From assembly GCF_900112615.1 (NCBI RefSeq), contig NZ_FOMK01000002.1, positions 434,001 through 498,000 of the forward strand: a stretch of DNA of 64,000 nucleotides, written 5' to 3'. A program made the translations under genes and the position numbers. Numbering within the stretch: the first letter of the stretch is position 1; every line of letters begins with the position of its first letter. The DNA is from Chitinophaga sp. CF118 (GTDB lineage: Bacteria; Bacteroidota; Bacteroidia; Chitinophagales; Chitinophagaceae). Shown here one piece after another: positions 44,701 to 53,665 of this stretch. The notes beneath the pieces were generated by a model, which was not told the origin of the DNA, searched no databases, and saw only the letters and a program-made list of their open reading frames with translations.

Positions 44701-47003
44701 CCATCTTTTACACCAAACAGATAAGTACCGGCAGTATGCAATGCATTACCTGTCGTAAAAGCTGTGAATGTGTTTCCATCATCCAGGGACCATTGATAAG
44801 TGTAATTACCATCACCACCGCTGGCTGTCATATTGATAGATGCTCCTTCTGCAAGGCATACCGCTTCATTTACCGTAATACCTGTAATCACCACTGGTGC
44901 AGGATCTGCCAATGTAATCACATTAGAAGTAACCGTACAACCTGTTGCCTTAGCATCGCTGATAATCACACGGTAATTACCTGGCTCCAGTCCTTCAATC
45001 TGTGTATCAGTACTAAACCAGAAGCTGTTGCCAGTCCAGCTACCCGCTTTGAATTGCTGCCAGGTGTAGCTATAGGAACCGGAACCTCCGGTAACATTCG
45101 ATTTTAACAATCCATTGTCAGCCCCATTACATGTGATATCTGTTTTTTGCAATGATACCTGCAAAGGCTTTCTTTGATAAACACTGAATGTTTTTACTAC
45201 CGCATCACTACAGCCTGTTGCCTGATTTTTAAGCGTAACCGAATAATCACCCGCTGCTAACCCGGTAAATTCGCCATTGGTATTGGTTATAGTACCAAGC
45301 GTATACTTATAACTACCAGACCCTCCGCTGGCAGAGAGTTTTAAACGTCCGTCGTTTCCACCATTACAACTTACGGAATCACTTGCTGTTAATTGTAAAG
45401 AAAGTGCGGTTACTGCATTCAATGTAGCAGTTTTCATCACGCCGGTACAACTTACATTATCAGCATTCAGAATTTCTACACTGTAATTACCACTTACCAA
45501 ACCATTGAACGCATAATTTGCAGCAGTCGTAGTGCCTGATTGTTGAATCAGCGCTGCATCTTTATAGAGGTTATATTTATAATTAGTAGCACCAGTCGCC
45601 ACCACGCCGATACTCCCATCTCCCGGATTAGAACACACCGGCTGAGCAACAGTTAATGTACCGGAGATAGGATCTGGCTGTTTAACTTCAACAAGAAGTG
45701 ATTTTTCATCCGTACAGGTATTATCTCTTACCACAGCAGAATACAACCCTGCAGAAAGATTCTGCCATACAATAGTTGTACCTGTGATCCGTTGTTCCGC
45801 ACTTACAATTGTGCCATCCGATTTTTTCAATGTAAAATAGTACCCTGTCTTAGCTCCATCTCCACCTGCAGCAATAACTCCAACACTTCCATTGGAAGCC
45901 CCATAACAGCTGGCTGCAATAGTCTGGGCGGAATTCTGGCTAATCGTTAAAGCATTTAATTCGGTTACCACAGGTACAGGAAGAGATACAAGGCAATTGC
46001 CTGCATCTGCCCCCGGATTCAGTAACCATAAAGAATATGTACCGGGAGGAATATTGTCTGCCAATACCCCTGTCGCAACCGGAATAGCTATGCTCCAATC
46101 TACCATATCTCCACAATTGGATACTCCGTTAACAAACCCCGGATCACAAGGACCGGAAACATTCCCCGGCCGCAGAATCCATCGCATGGTTTCAAATCCA
46201 CCAGTAATGGCTGTACCTGGTAATTCAACTTTACCATTTTGCTGACCAGAACAAGCCGGTGTTACTACAATCTTACTGGCATCTCCAATAGGCGCTGCTG
46301 GGCGAACTGTCAAATCGCCCGTAACGGGACTATAATCTGAATAAAAAGTTTCGGTAGGATACTGCGCTTTTATTCTGCAACGAAACTGGATAATTTGTGA
46401 GGATGTTAGAACTTCTGTTATGTACTCCGAAGGTTTAAAACTTGCAAAAAAGCTATTGGTAGTATAAAACTCTTTCCAGACAGAAGAACCCTTTATACTA
46501 TATTCCCAACTTACCTTTGTACTAACAATACCATCAGAAAATATGGGCCAGTTGTTTGTCGATCTAAGCGAGACCGTGGCACTGGCACAAATCTGGGTAG
46601 GTAAGGCAGGAGTAACAGTGATCGCACTGGGCGCTATCATAAAGTAAACAAACCTAACCTGAAATCCCCCCATAGTAGAATAAGAGCCATAAAATGACAG
46701 ATCGGTTGCGGAATTCCCTCTGATTGGATAAGCAGTACTGCTACTTAGAGTACCAATACCAAGGTCATTACGTGTTATACTTACCGGAGGCGGATACCTT
46801 GTCTGACTGGCACGGGTATAACCCGTGTTATCTTTCGTTGTAAACATCCCTGCATCCATAGTAGCGCCACCTAATTTCAACTCTCCAAAATCAGATGTAT
46901 TACCTTGTAATTGACCAACAACAGTTACAGAAGAATTTAAAGGCGTCTGCCCCCATACTTTCCCACTAAATATCAATAATACAAATAGTATAATTTTTTT
47001 CAT
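41706..47003 (-). CDS. giant SprB-repeat adhesin-like protein with T9SS C-terminal tail
   Basis: A 1765-residue secreted protein with a signal peptide (MKKIILFVLLIFSGKVWGQ). After a 230-residue N-terminal region come about 16 SprB-type repeats of about 80-90 residues, each starting near a Cys and holding a G-SGGSGSY-like turn, for example VSCNGGNDGRLKLSASGGSG and DITCNGADNGLLKSNVTGGS. The last 75 residues are a type A T9SS sorting domain (LSPNPNNGNFGFQVKL, VYDMNGRLV, GTYLLRVI). So it should cross the outer membrane by the type IX system and be attached or shed. SprB is the gliding adhesin of Flavobacterium; here the protein sits in a toxin operon and may serve as a stalk or target-binding fibre. 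Confidence 0.9.
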   Translation of the reverse strand: MKKIILFVLLIFSGKVWGQTPLNSSVTVVGQLQGNTSDFGELKLGGATMDAGMFTTKDNTGYTRASQTRYPPPVSITRNDLGIGTLSSSTAYPIRGNSATDLSFYGSYSTMGGFQVRFVYFMIAPSAITVTPALPTQICASATVSLRSTNNWPIFSDGIVSTKVSWEYSIKGSSVWKEFYTTNSFFASFKPSEYITEVLTSSQIIQFRCRIKAQYPTETFYSDYSPVTGDLTVRPAAPIGDASKIVVTPACSGQQNGKVELPGTAITGGFETMRWILRPGNVSGPCDPGFVNGVSNCGDMVDWSIAIPVATGVLADNIPPGTYSLWLLNPGADAGNCLVSLPVPVVTELNALTISQNSAQTIAASCYGASNGSVGVIAAGGDGAKTGYYFTLKKSDGTIVSAEQRITGTTIVWQNLSAGLYSAVVRDNTCTDEKSLLVEVKQPDPISGTLTVAQPVCSNPGDGSIGVVATGATNYKYNLYKDAALIQQSGTTTAANYAFNGLVSGNYSVEILNADNVSCTGVMKTATLNAVTALSLQLTASDSVSCNGGNDGRLKLSASGGSGSYKYTLGTITNTNGEFTGLAAGDYSVTLKNQATGCSDAVVKTFSVYQRKPLQVSLQKTDITCNGADNGLLKSNVTGGSGSYSYTWQQFKAGSWTGNSFWFSTDTQIEGLEPGNYRVIISDAKATGCTVTSNVITLADPAPVVITGITVNEAVCLAEGASINMTASGGDGNYTYQWSLDDGNTFTAFTTGNALHTAGTYLFGVKDGKGCKVVSQDSYAITLPASPLSFTTQLSGYNGFNISCTGASNGRIEVKATGGDEGVYTYKLNNGLYQAGNIFTDLVAGNYTVSVKDGRGCELSAAVILTQPAIKINAVKQDVLCYGASTGRIVTNISGGAAPYVCLLNGALVTDVIPNLPAGDYSLHITDANGCFKDSTISIINLYPALNIQSATVSDIVCYGTQGHITLATTGGDGVYQYAITNDNWITESAYTNAANLVAGNYAVRVKDGQGCTASYADHLLITAPGSALAFTATLSDYNGYNISCAGGDNGFAQVLANGGNGSTYSGYTYALDNGDFGNASLVEHINAGDHMLTVKDGRGCTLSASYTFTQSAQAIDLRLVSQTDVICAATPAGNVTVAGSGGVGSLQYSIDNISWQPTTSFYNLIAGNYTILVKDANSCSIGLPVKINSQDPAIVIDKVTLNDIVCYDSKGTINIQVHGGAGTLISEYAFNGGAYTTFNNTTGLNAGSYTVRVKDGPGCYSTVVDAGIITTPSSPLTATITTSDFNGTQISCNGLTDGAFIISTEGGGINYQYSFNNGAYTDISSYDHLAAGTYPVKIKDNRGCVITRNAAMQQPEAVTLTVAGIVDLSCGADPTGKITLQAGGGIIPYQYELGDGEWQETPVFPSLTNGSYVVRVKDKNSCMVVDNATVKALNPAITADEDITPVNCYGEANGAVKVNVAGGDGNYIYQWNVAGVSGSNPQHLPTGNYTLKLTDGKGCMQIFSYEVPQPDLLTLATTAPAVCDGLSDGHINATVQGGISPYQYALDNGAWGISPVFENLTAGNYKLVVQDVNGCNVRKDIVIAKSNVKPEVNFLVASQKNALDTLVIKEISVPAPDNVSWIYSPEAVILGNNMIKFSQPGNYWVQMTATFGSCTYTLKKDLKISTYDPLAGPVYTLPVHVIDTVLLSPNPNNGNFGFQVKLIKKQQVVVYVYDMNGRLVDRKQYSPTLLINDTFSLGNSISGTYLLRVITENDSRDVRFIISK

Positions 47004-47012
47004 CGTTCTGAT

Positions 47013-49070
47013 TTAATATTTCACTTCAATTACCTTACTCATCTCCGTTTTCACATCTCCTTTCAATACTGCGGTAATTTTATATTTATATACATTTCCT
47101 AAAAAGATCTCATCATCTATCCATTGTTGTACAGAACCGTTCTGTGTAGAGAATAGAATAAAGGGATCATCGTTTTTTGCCCGGAATATCCGGAATTGCT
47201 TCACTTCCGGCTGGTTATACTGCCAGTTCAATTGTATGAACTTCTTTTCCTTATCAAGTAAGGCATTGATAGTTTTAATAGCAGGACGTTTATTACCTTC
47301 AAACCAAACGTCTCCACTCATCTCTTTCGATTTGTTCTTTGAATCATCCACTACTTCCAGTTCGTAGTAATAAGTATTCCCCAACTGTAAAGCAGTGTCT
47401 GTATATGTTTCACGGCTATGAGCAGTGTCCCAGGAAATTACTTCCTTACGGATACTATCTTTTGGATTGATTCTGTACAACGTATATTTCACAATATCCT
47501 CACTGCTGCTGTTACGCCATTCCAGTATAATCCCATGCAGACTATCCGACCGGTAAGCTTTTGTTATTAGTGGTGGAGAAGGAGCAATCGTATCCGGCCT
47601 CTTCAACATCAGGTAAGGTGAGTAATTAGAAGTGTTATAATTCTTATCTACCGAAATAACTTCATAATATACTTTAGCTGTCAAGGTGTGAAGTGTTACC
47701 GTATCTGTAAAAACCGGGCTGGTAAGAATTACTCTTGTTACCTCTATAAATTCTTCCCTAAGACCATTGGCTCGGAATACACGGTAACCTTGCAGATCCT
47801 TTTCCTTATTAGCATCCCATTGCAGGAAAACGATTCCTGTAGAATCAATCTTTCCTGCAAGACCAGTGGGTATAGCCGGAGGTATTGTATCAATCACCTG
47901 CGCGAAATGCGGAAAGGAATAAAGCGCCTTTCCTTTTTTAGTAATCCCTTTGATACGATAATAATTAGATCCCAATGGTTTTTCATCTGTATAAGTATAT
48001 ACAGGAGACTTCAGGGTAACCAATGGGATAAATGGCCCCTTTGCATTTTCTGAACGGGTAATGACGATCTTAGATAATTGATTTGACAAATCGCCCGGCA
48101 GCAGCCAGCGCAATTGAATCTTTTTGTTATCAATGACAATAATAGTATCCATCACCGGCCTGTCTGATACGGTAGGAATACCAGTGCCTTCCACCGTCTT
48201 TGAATAAGGGCCGTAATCTCCGAAGGGAGTAATACCGCGTACCCTGTATATGTATTTATTATCATTATCGGGAAGGGAATCCTGGTAATAGGAGAACCCG
48301 GTCTTATCCGGACCAGTAGGCAATACCGGTAGATCAGTTACTGGTTTGAATGTCTTACCATCTGCTGATCGCTCAACACTATAAGCACTGTACATACTCC
48401 TTGAGAAAGTGGTTAGCCAGCCGAGTGTAGCCGTACTGTCGGCACATACAATCGCCAGCTCACGGGGAGGTGATAATAACATCGGTTCATCAAGGGAGGC
48501 CAATACAACAGCAGTATCTACCACCAGGTTCACCGGTTGCCGTGCCAGTGCTATTCTGTAGGCATAACGTTCACCTTTCTTCACATTGTTATCTTCCAGG
48601 AAAAGGCCCGCGCTTTTAGCAGCATTGACAGACAAGTCGCAGGAGAGTAATGCCATCGCCATCCGCCAGTCATTCTGATTCTGATTTTCAAAATAAGCAC
48701 CTATCCCTGCTTCAGGTTTTATCTTCTCAGCTCCTTCTCCATAAATTAATTCTGCTATAATACCAATGCGTTCATCCTTATCTGCAGCCGTTTTCATTTG
48801 CTGTAGCGTATAAGGCATCAGCGGTGATGGCGTAAGTAATGTGGATTGAGGATGATCAACTAGTTCACCGTTAACAGAAATTGTAAACCGTTCTATGGTA
48901 TAGCCATATTTATTACCCATTTCCCAGGAAATATAACTGGCAGGTGCCCAGCGCAACCTGATCTTACCATTGCCGGGATCTGCCATACCGGAAATCCGGT
49001 GTTCTTTCTGCTGGGCATGCGTTACACTGTACGTGCACAACAATAATAGGGATAGTATGATGCGATACAT
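47013..49070 (-). CDS. exported protein with multiple fibronectin type III domains
   Basis: A 685-residue protein with a signal peptide ending VTHAQQ. At least four FN3 domains follow (about residues 210-685), with the usual W-x-L core and Y-Y-R patterns: PRELAIVCADSTATLGWLTT, DNKKIQLRWLLPGD, PTGLAGKIDSTGIVFLQWDA and SDSLHGIILEWRNSSSEDIV. The N-terminal 180 residues also start with a FN3-like strand pattern but contain a helical insert. It begins 5 bases after the 1468-residue gene and ends 9 before the SprB-repeat gene. No T9SS tail, lipobox or barrel signal is seen, so it is probably periplasmic or a surface-bound partner. The start at 49070 gives a clean signal peptide. The role is unknown. 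Confidence 0.8.
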   Translation of the reverse strand: MYRIILSLLLLCTYSVTHAQQKEHRISGMADPGNGKIRLRWAPASYISWEMGNKYGYTIERFTISVNGELVDHPQSTLLTPSPLMPYTLQQMKTAADKDERIGIIAELIYGEGAEKIKPEAGIGAYFENQNQNDWRMAMALLSCDLSVNAAKSAGLFLEDNNVKKGERYAYRIALARQPVNLVVDTAVVLASLDEPMLLSPPRELAIVCADSTATLGWLTTFSRSMYSAYSVERSADGKTFKPVTDLPVLPTGPDKTGFSYYQDSLPDNDNKYIYRVRGITPFGDYGPYSKTVEGTGIPTVSDRPVMDTIIVIDNKKIQLRWLLPGDLSNQLSKIVITRSENAKGPFIPLVTLKSPVYTYTDEKPLGSNYYRIKGITKKGKALYSFPHFAQVIDTIPPAIPTGLAGKIDSTGIVFLQWDANKEKDLQGYRVFRANGLREEFIEVTRVILTSPVFTDTVTLHTLTAKVYYEVISVDKNYNTSNYSPYLMLKRPDTIAPSPPLITKAYRSDSLHGIILEWRNSSSEDIVKYTLYRINPKDSIRKEVISWDTAHSRETYTDTALQLGNTYYYELEVVDDSKNKSKEMSGDVWFEGNKRPAIKTINALLDKEKKFIQLNWQYNQPEVKQFRIFRAKNDDPFILFSTQNGSVQQWIDDEIFLGNVYKYKITAVLKGDVKTEMSKVIEVKY

Positions 49071-49075
49071 GAATG

Positions 49076-52000
49076 TTAGAGTTTGTAGTAAATACTTCGT
49101 GTAATGGATGACGTAATATTGTTTGTTCCCGGTAATCTGTACTTCCATTCTACCGGGTAAAACAGGTTGCCCTGAAGGTCGGGGTAAATAGTTGTCAGCA
49201 ACTTACTGATAGCAGGCGTGGCTTTTCCTCCATTAACAAAGTACCGGCTTGCCTTATCCTGCAGTTCATGAAAATCGGTATATGCAACGCAGGAAATGTA
49301 ATACATAAAACGGCAACTGCCAGGCAACGTTGGTGCATAACCTTCACTGATAGCAGCGTCTTCCAGCTTGTTTAGCGACGCTACACCATTATTATATAAC
49401 CTTACAGCTTCCAGTGGAGGGATACCTCCCGTAATTGTCTGATCACGGGTGATGGTCATAGAAGGGTGGAATGGATAACCAGTATACAACAACGGCATAA
49501 TCGTGTTTTGCAGCCAGCTGTTATTTGTTCCTGCCATCAGAGAAATCAGAGGTTTGGTAGATAAGGTATTATCTCCTTCTATTTCAAATTTGTCAAATGT
49601 TTCTTCCATATCAAAGCGCTGACCAACGACACTGATGTAATTCGTCGCAACATCAAACATGTCCTTTGAATCCGTAGCTGCACTCATTTTCTCAACAAAC
49701 GTATTGTATTTGCTTGTCCTGAAACTATAAGAGATTACTTCTTTGTTTACGGCAGAAGTAGCATTTCCCTTTAATGCAGTTTGCGCTATCGTAGTGGTAT
49801 CACCATCTTCTGAAACAGTAGTCTGTTCCTTATTAACAACATTATTAGCAGCAGCCGATCCATCCAGTGAGGTACGGACAATATTAAATGTATAAACAGA
49901 TTCCTTTGTAAGTTCTTTAGACATATCAAAGTTCACCTGTGCCTGTGCTTCATCGTATGTAACAGTGGTAGCGACCGACTGACCTACTGGCAATGCCAGG
50001 GCTGCCGTTACCTTCCATTTCTTACCGGTTGAATCTACCGTTGAAAACAGGTAAGGCTGACCGCGTTTCAATTTGATATATCCTTTGGTATATTCTTTAG
50101 GCAGATAATTATATTGTCTTTTAACAGGGTAGGAATAAGCTACGTTTTCCCAGGGAATATAATCAGGAGCTGCACCTGTAGAGAATGAAACAGACTTCAC
50201 TTCAAAATCTTCTTTCAAAGCATCCCAACTACCACCATTCTGTCGCTCTACATGCACTTTAGCAGAAGCGGTAAGTGTACTTACCGGAGGAAGAATATCT
50301 CTTAGTGTAAGAGACGCTGATGTTCCTTCTGCACTGACAGTCGCTGTTCCTGTTATTTCCGTTTTATCTTTTAGTAATTTCAGTTCATCCAGCTGAATAC
50401 GGTAAGTTGCAACCTCATCATTATTATTTAACATAGAGAAAGGCTTCTGCACCGGCATATTGAATGCAACCTGTGGTGTAGCAAACACGCTGACACCAGA
50501 AGTCTTATCATCTGGCTTGATATCACTGATGATGGCTATATTCAATTCTTTTGCACTGACTAATTCACATTGAGAACCTAACTCCACTTTGATGTTTGCC
50601 GAGCCTTTAATCATTCCTCCCAGAATAGCATATTTCACACCTACCATTCCCCTGAACCAGCTTGGATTAGGAAATTTAGCTTGTAACAGCACTGCTGCTG
50701 ATAAACTGGCGATCGAGAATCCACGTTTTTTTCCTAATATCTTAGCGCGGATACCTACATCACCTTTCAGGAAAGCATATGCCTGTCCGGATGCATACCA
50801 TCCGTTAAATCCAATCACACTATTACTACCCTTACATCTGGCATCTCCATAATCACGTAACAGGATATCTGACCCTGCTCCTATCGCAAATTCTCCATAT
50901 ACTCCATAATCGAATTTAAACCCTGCTCTGAAATGCATCCCGAAACCAAATCCACCACCACTCTTCATGGAGTTTTCCATCGCCATAAAATCTGTATTCA
51001 CATCATCAAATACTTCACTCACTTCCTGAGGTAAAGGAGGCATGTCTTCCACCTTTGTTCCCATCATGAAATAGGTTCGTACCTCTGCCAGTCCGGCTAT
51101 TGACAATCCAAACATCTCAGAAGGGCGGCCAACATAGAACCACCAGTCGTCAGGACCAATATGCAGTGCAGCTTCACCTACCAGTCCACGGTCATTAACA
51201 CCTTTGAGAATCCCGAGTATATTGATATATGTTTTTGAGCTGGCATCGAATGTGTGATTAACATTGTCATACCGCATCATAAACTTCACCCAGATGGGAG
51301 CTGATTCATCCTCACCTGCTTCCGATTTACTTTTCGCTTTCAGAGCCTGATGTAATACATATCCTGCACCGTCAAACTGTGCATAACGGAAACCACCGTC
51401 TGTTCCAAACTGAACTTCAAGTGCTACGTTAGCATTCACTACCACATCGACAGTAAGAGCAAGAGATACACCGCCCATAAAGCCCAACCCGGCTTCTTTC
51501 ACAGGTACATACTGGAATATTTCATTTACATCTTTCAAACCACCTGCCTTATCAATGGAATTCCTGCTATCATATGGATCAAACTGTGGTGGTCGTTCCA
51601 TATGATAGGACATACCTCCCATCAGCCCATTAATCTTAAATATTGGCGTGATTTGTATGGTAACCCCTATATAAGCATCTACGTGCCAGTAGCGGTAATC
51701 ATCCTTTGACCCGAAATAAGCAGTCGCCTTCGCCTTTGGTATAGGCCCGGGGATAGAAAATTCCAGGAAACCACGGAAGCCATTTCCATATACCGGATGG
51801 TTATCGAAAATGGTGAGCACACCATTCATCTTAAATGCCATAACGGCTACCGCCAGTTTAATATCATTCACCGTTACTTTATCCAGTTTCCAGTGGGTAT
51901 TGACTTTAGTTACGGCCTGCCCTTTTACATACACTGTTTCGATCTCTTCCTCCTGAACAGCGGTCACTACAAAAGAAGTACTACCTGCAAATCCTTTATC

Positions 52001-53482
52001 TGATGAATTCATCAGATTCAATTTTACAGTCGCACCTATACCTATCTTACCTTCTGATATACCAATATGCAATGCATCAATACCAACAGGGAAACCGCTT
52101 AGCTTCGAGCTGCTGCTAATGGCAATATCAAATGTTCCACTGTGAACATAAGGTTTTTGGGTAGACAACGTGAGATCCTGAAAAGTGATATTATCGATCT
52201 TCAAGAAACTCTTGTTGAGTGTAACTTTTCCATTCAGGACAGCCATTGGTAAAAAGTCCTGCTCCGTTTTGGAGATCTGGATCCGGGAATCTTTACTGAG
52301 GGTGATATCTCCTGCAAAGAATGCGTACTTTTTGTCTGCCGTTGTTTTTAGTGCGAAAGAATAATAAGTATCTCCACCACGCATATTTACGGAGGCATCA
52401 TATCCTAAAGGATCTTCACCCAGGAAGCTGATTCTCATCATACCTCCCAGTTCTCCCCCGTTAAGTTTATTTTTGCTGAAACTAAGTCCTACTTTATCAA
52501 TTGATAAAGGCCATCCACCAGCGCTGGCATCTCCCAGTTTAATAATGTTCTCTGCAGTGATATTACCACTTACCCCCTGATCATCAATAAAAAAGTTCCT
52601 GACAGTAAGTTTGGGTCTTCCTCCTTTCGAAGATAGTTGCTGTGGCAGCCCTACCTCCATTTCCTGTAAATAAAAACCTCTCCATAAATTCGGGCTACCC
52701 GGATCTTCCAGCATATCACTGGTCATAATCAATCCACCCGGATTTGCAATATCACTCATGTCTACAACTGCATTCTTTACTTTAAAGCTGAAATCACTCA
52801 GCCCGCCGATATGAAATGCAGGTATGTCGATCGTCGCCATTATATTATTCAGGTCTTTTACATTCACCTGAAGGGCTGCACGTACTTTATCTGTCTGCGG
52901 ATCTTCAGGCTGTATCATCGATTGATCAAATTCAAATACGCCAATCAGGTTAGCCGCTTTAAAACCGTTACAATCCCACTCTACGTAGTTGGAACCATTG
53001 CCGGGAAACAGAAGATCTAAGTGGTCGTTGATATTGATCAGCTGATCATTCAGTAATACCAGTTTAGTAGAGGAAGCCACACTGATACCGCCAGGCGTAA
53101 AGCCTATATTTTTACCGCCAAAAACAAGCTCTTTGGTGGTACCGGGAAAGGTGAACCTGAAATAGGCATTGAAATAAGCACCACTGGTAGTCATGCGTGC
53201 ACTATCAATAGCAATAACATACACTTTACCATTGATCTCTCTTACCAAACCTACCGGTAAGGCTCCCATATCTTCACTACTAAGCGCGTTTACAAATCTT
53301 CCTTTGTCTTTAATTTCTTTGAAAACACCGTCGACATAAGCATCAACGTCAACTGTAACAGCGGTATCGGAATCAGACTTTAACTGAGCAGAAAAAACAA
53401 TGTACGGCTTCAGAAAAAACACTAAAAAGAATAGTAATGCGGCGGGCATCACAGGTAGAGGGGTACCTCGGCGTATAAACAT
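49076..53482 (-). CDS. giant exported protein of unknown function, first gene of the toxin operon
   Basis: A 1468-residue protein with a hydrophobic export signal (about residues 12-32). Most of it (about 250-1000) is beta-rich with many Gly/aromatic strands, such as GFGFGMHFRAGFKFDYGVYG, LALTVDVVVNANVALEVQFG and YRYWHVDAYIGVTIQITPIF. This resembles a large barrel or long beta structure. Residues about 1010-1160 look like Ig-like domains, and the C-terminal 250 residues are mixed (SRYFVNGGKATPAISKLL). I do not recognise the family. It is the first and largest partner of the toxin operon and has its own promoter. A role as an outer membrane scaffold or conduit is a guess based on strand content and context. 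Confidence 0.8.
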   Translation of the reverse strand: MFIRRGTPLPVMPAALLFFLVFFLKPYIVFSAQLKSDSDTAVTVDVDAYVDGVFKEIKDKGRFVNALSSEDMGALPVGLVREINGKVYVIAIDSARMTTSGAYFNAYFRFTFPGTTKELVFGGKNIGFTPGGISVASSTKLVLLNDQLININDHLDLLFPGNGSNYVEWDCNGFKAANLIGVFEFDQSMIQPEDPQTDKVRAALQVNVKDLNNIMATIDIPAFHIGGLSDFSFKVKNAVVDMSDIANPGGLIMTSDMLEDPGSPNLWRGFYLQEMEVGLPQQLSSKGGRPKLTVRNFFIDDQGVSGNITAENIIKLGDASAGGWPLSIDKVGLSFSKNKLNGGELGGMMRISFLGEDPLGYDASVNMRGGDTYYSFALKTTADKKYAFFAGDITLSKDSRIQISKTEQDFLPMAVLNGKVTLNKSFLKIDNITFQDLTLSTQKPYVHSGTFDIAISSSSKLSGFPVGIDALHIGISEGKIGIGATVKLNLMNSSDKGFAGSTSFVVTAVQEEEIETVYVKGQAVTKVNTHWKLDKVTVNDIKLAVAVMAFKMNGVLTIFDNHPVYGNGFRGFLEFSIPGPIPKAKATAYFGSKDDYRYWHVDAYIGVTIQITPIFKINGLMGGMSYHMERPPQFDPYDSRNSIDKAGGLKDVNEIFQYVPVKEAGLGFMGGVSLALTVDVVVNANVALEVQFGTDGGFRYAQFDGAGYVLHQALKAKSKSEAGEDESAPIWVKFMMRYDNVNHTFDASSKTYINILGILKGVNDRGLVGEAALHIGPDDWWFYVGRPSEMFGLSIAGLAEVRTYFMMGTKVEDMPPLPQEVSEVFDDVNTDFMAMENSMKSGGGFGFGMHFRAGFKFDYGVYGEFAIGAGSDILLRDYGDARCKGSNSVIGFNGWYASGQAYAFLKGDVGIRAKILGKKRGFSIASLSAAVLLQAKFPNPSWFRGMVGVKYAILGGMIKGSANIKVELGSQCELVSAKELNIAIISDIKPDDKTSGVSVFATPQVAFNMPVQKPFSMLNNNDEVATYRIQLDELKLLKDKTEITGTATVSAEGTSASLTLRDILPPVSTLTASAKVHVERQNGGSWDALKEDFEVKSVSFSTGAAPDYIPWENVAYSYPVKRQYNYLPKEYTKGYIKLKRGQPYLFSTVDSTGKKWKVTAALALPVGQSVATTVTYDEAQAQVNFDMSKELTKESVYTFNIVRTSLDGSAAANNVVNKEQTTVSEDGDTTTIAQTALKGNATSAVNKEVISYSFRTSKYNTFVEKMSAATDSKDMFDVATNYISVVGQRFDMEETFDKFEIEGDNTLSTKPLISLMAGTNNSWLQNTIMPLLYTGYPFHPSMTITRDQTITGGIPPLEAVRLYNNGVASLNKLEDAAISEGYAPTLPGSCRFMYYISCVAYTDFHELQDKASRYFVNGGKATPAISKLLTTIYPDLQGNLFYPVEWKYRLPGTNNITSSITRSIYYKL

Positions 53483-53528
53483 TAGTAAAAGAATATTGTC
53501 CCTGAAAAATTTCTTACATTAAGAAATA

Positions 53529-53536
53529 CAAATATA
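53529..53536 (-). promoter_or_regulatory. promoter -7 element of the five-gene toxin operon
   Basis: TATATTTG on the minus strand fits TAnnTTTG and lies 46 bases before the operon's first ATG. The divergent gap also holds a weaker TATATTTA (53647-53654) before the LacI-type gene. A palindromic operator was not obvious. Confidence 0.5.
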
Positions 53537-53665
53537 CGAAAAATAGCATTATAAATAAATACCAATCTTTAAATGACTATATATCAATCTATAACAAGTC
53601 AGCGAATCGATTTCTTCGCTGATTATAATTTGCAGGCTAAAACAACTATATTTACGTAACGCGCT

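Noticed and set aside
41706..47003. Several plus-strand open frames of 60-160 codons inside the SprB-repeat gene
   Set aside because: All are antisense shadows of a long, well-supported frame with repeated protein domains.
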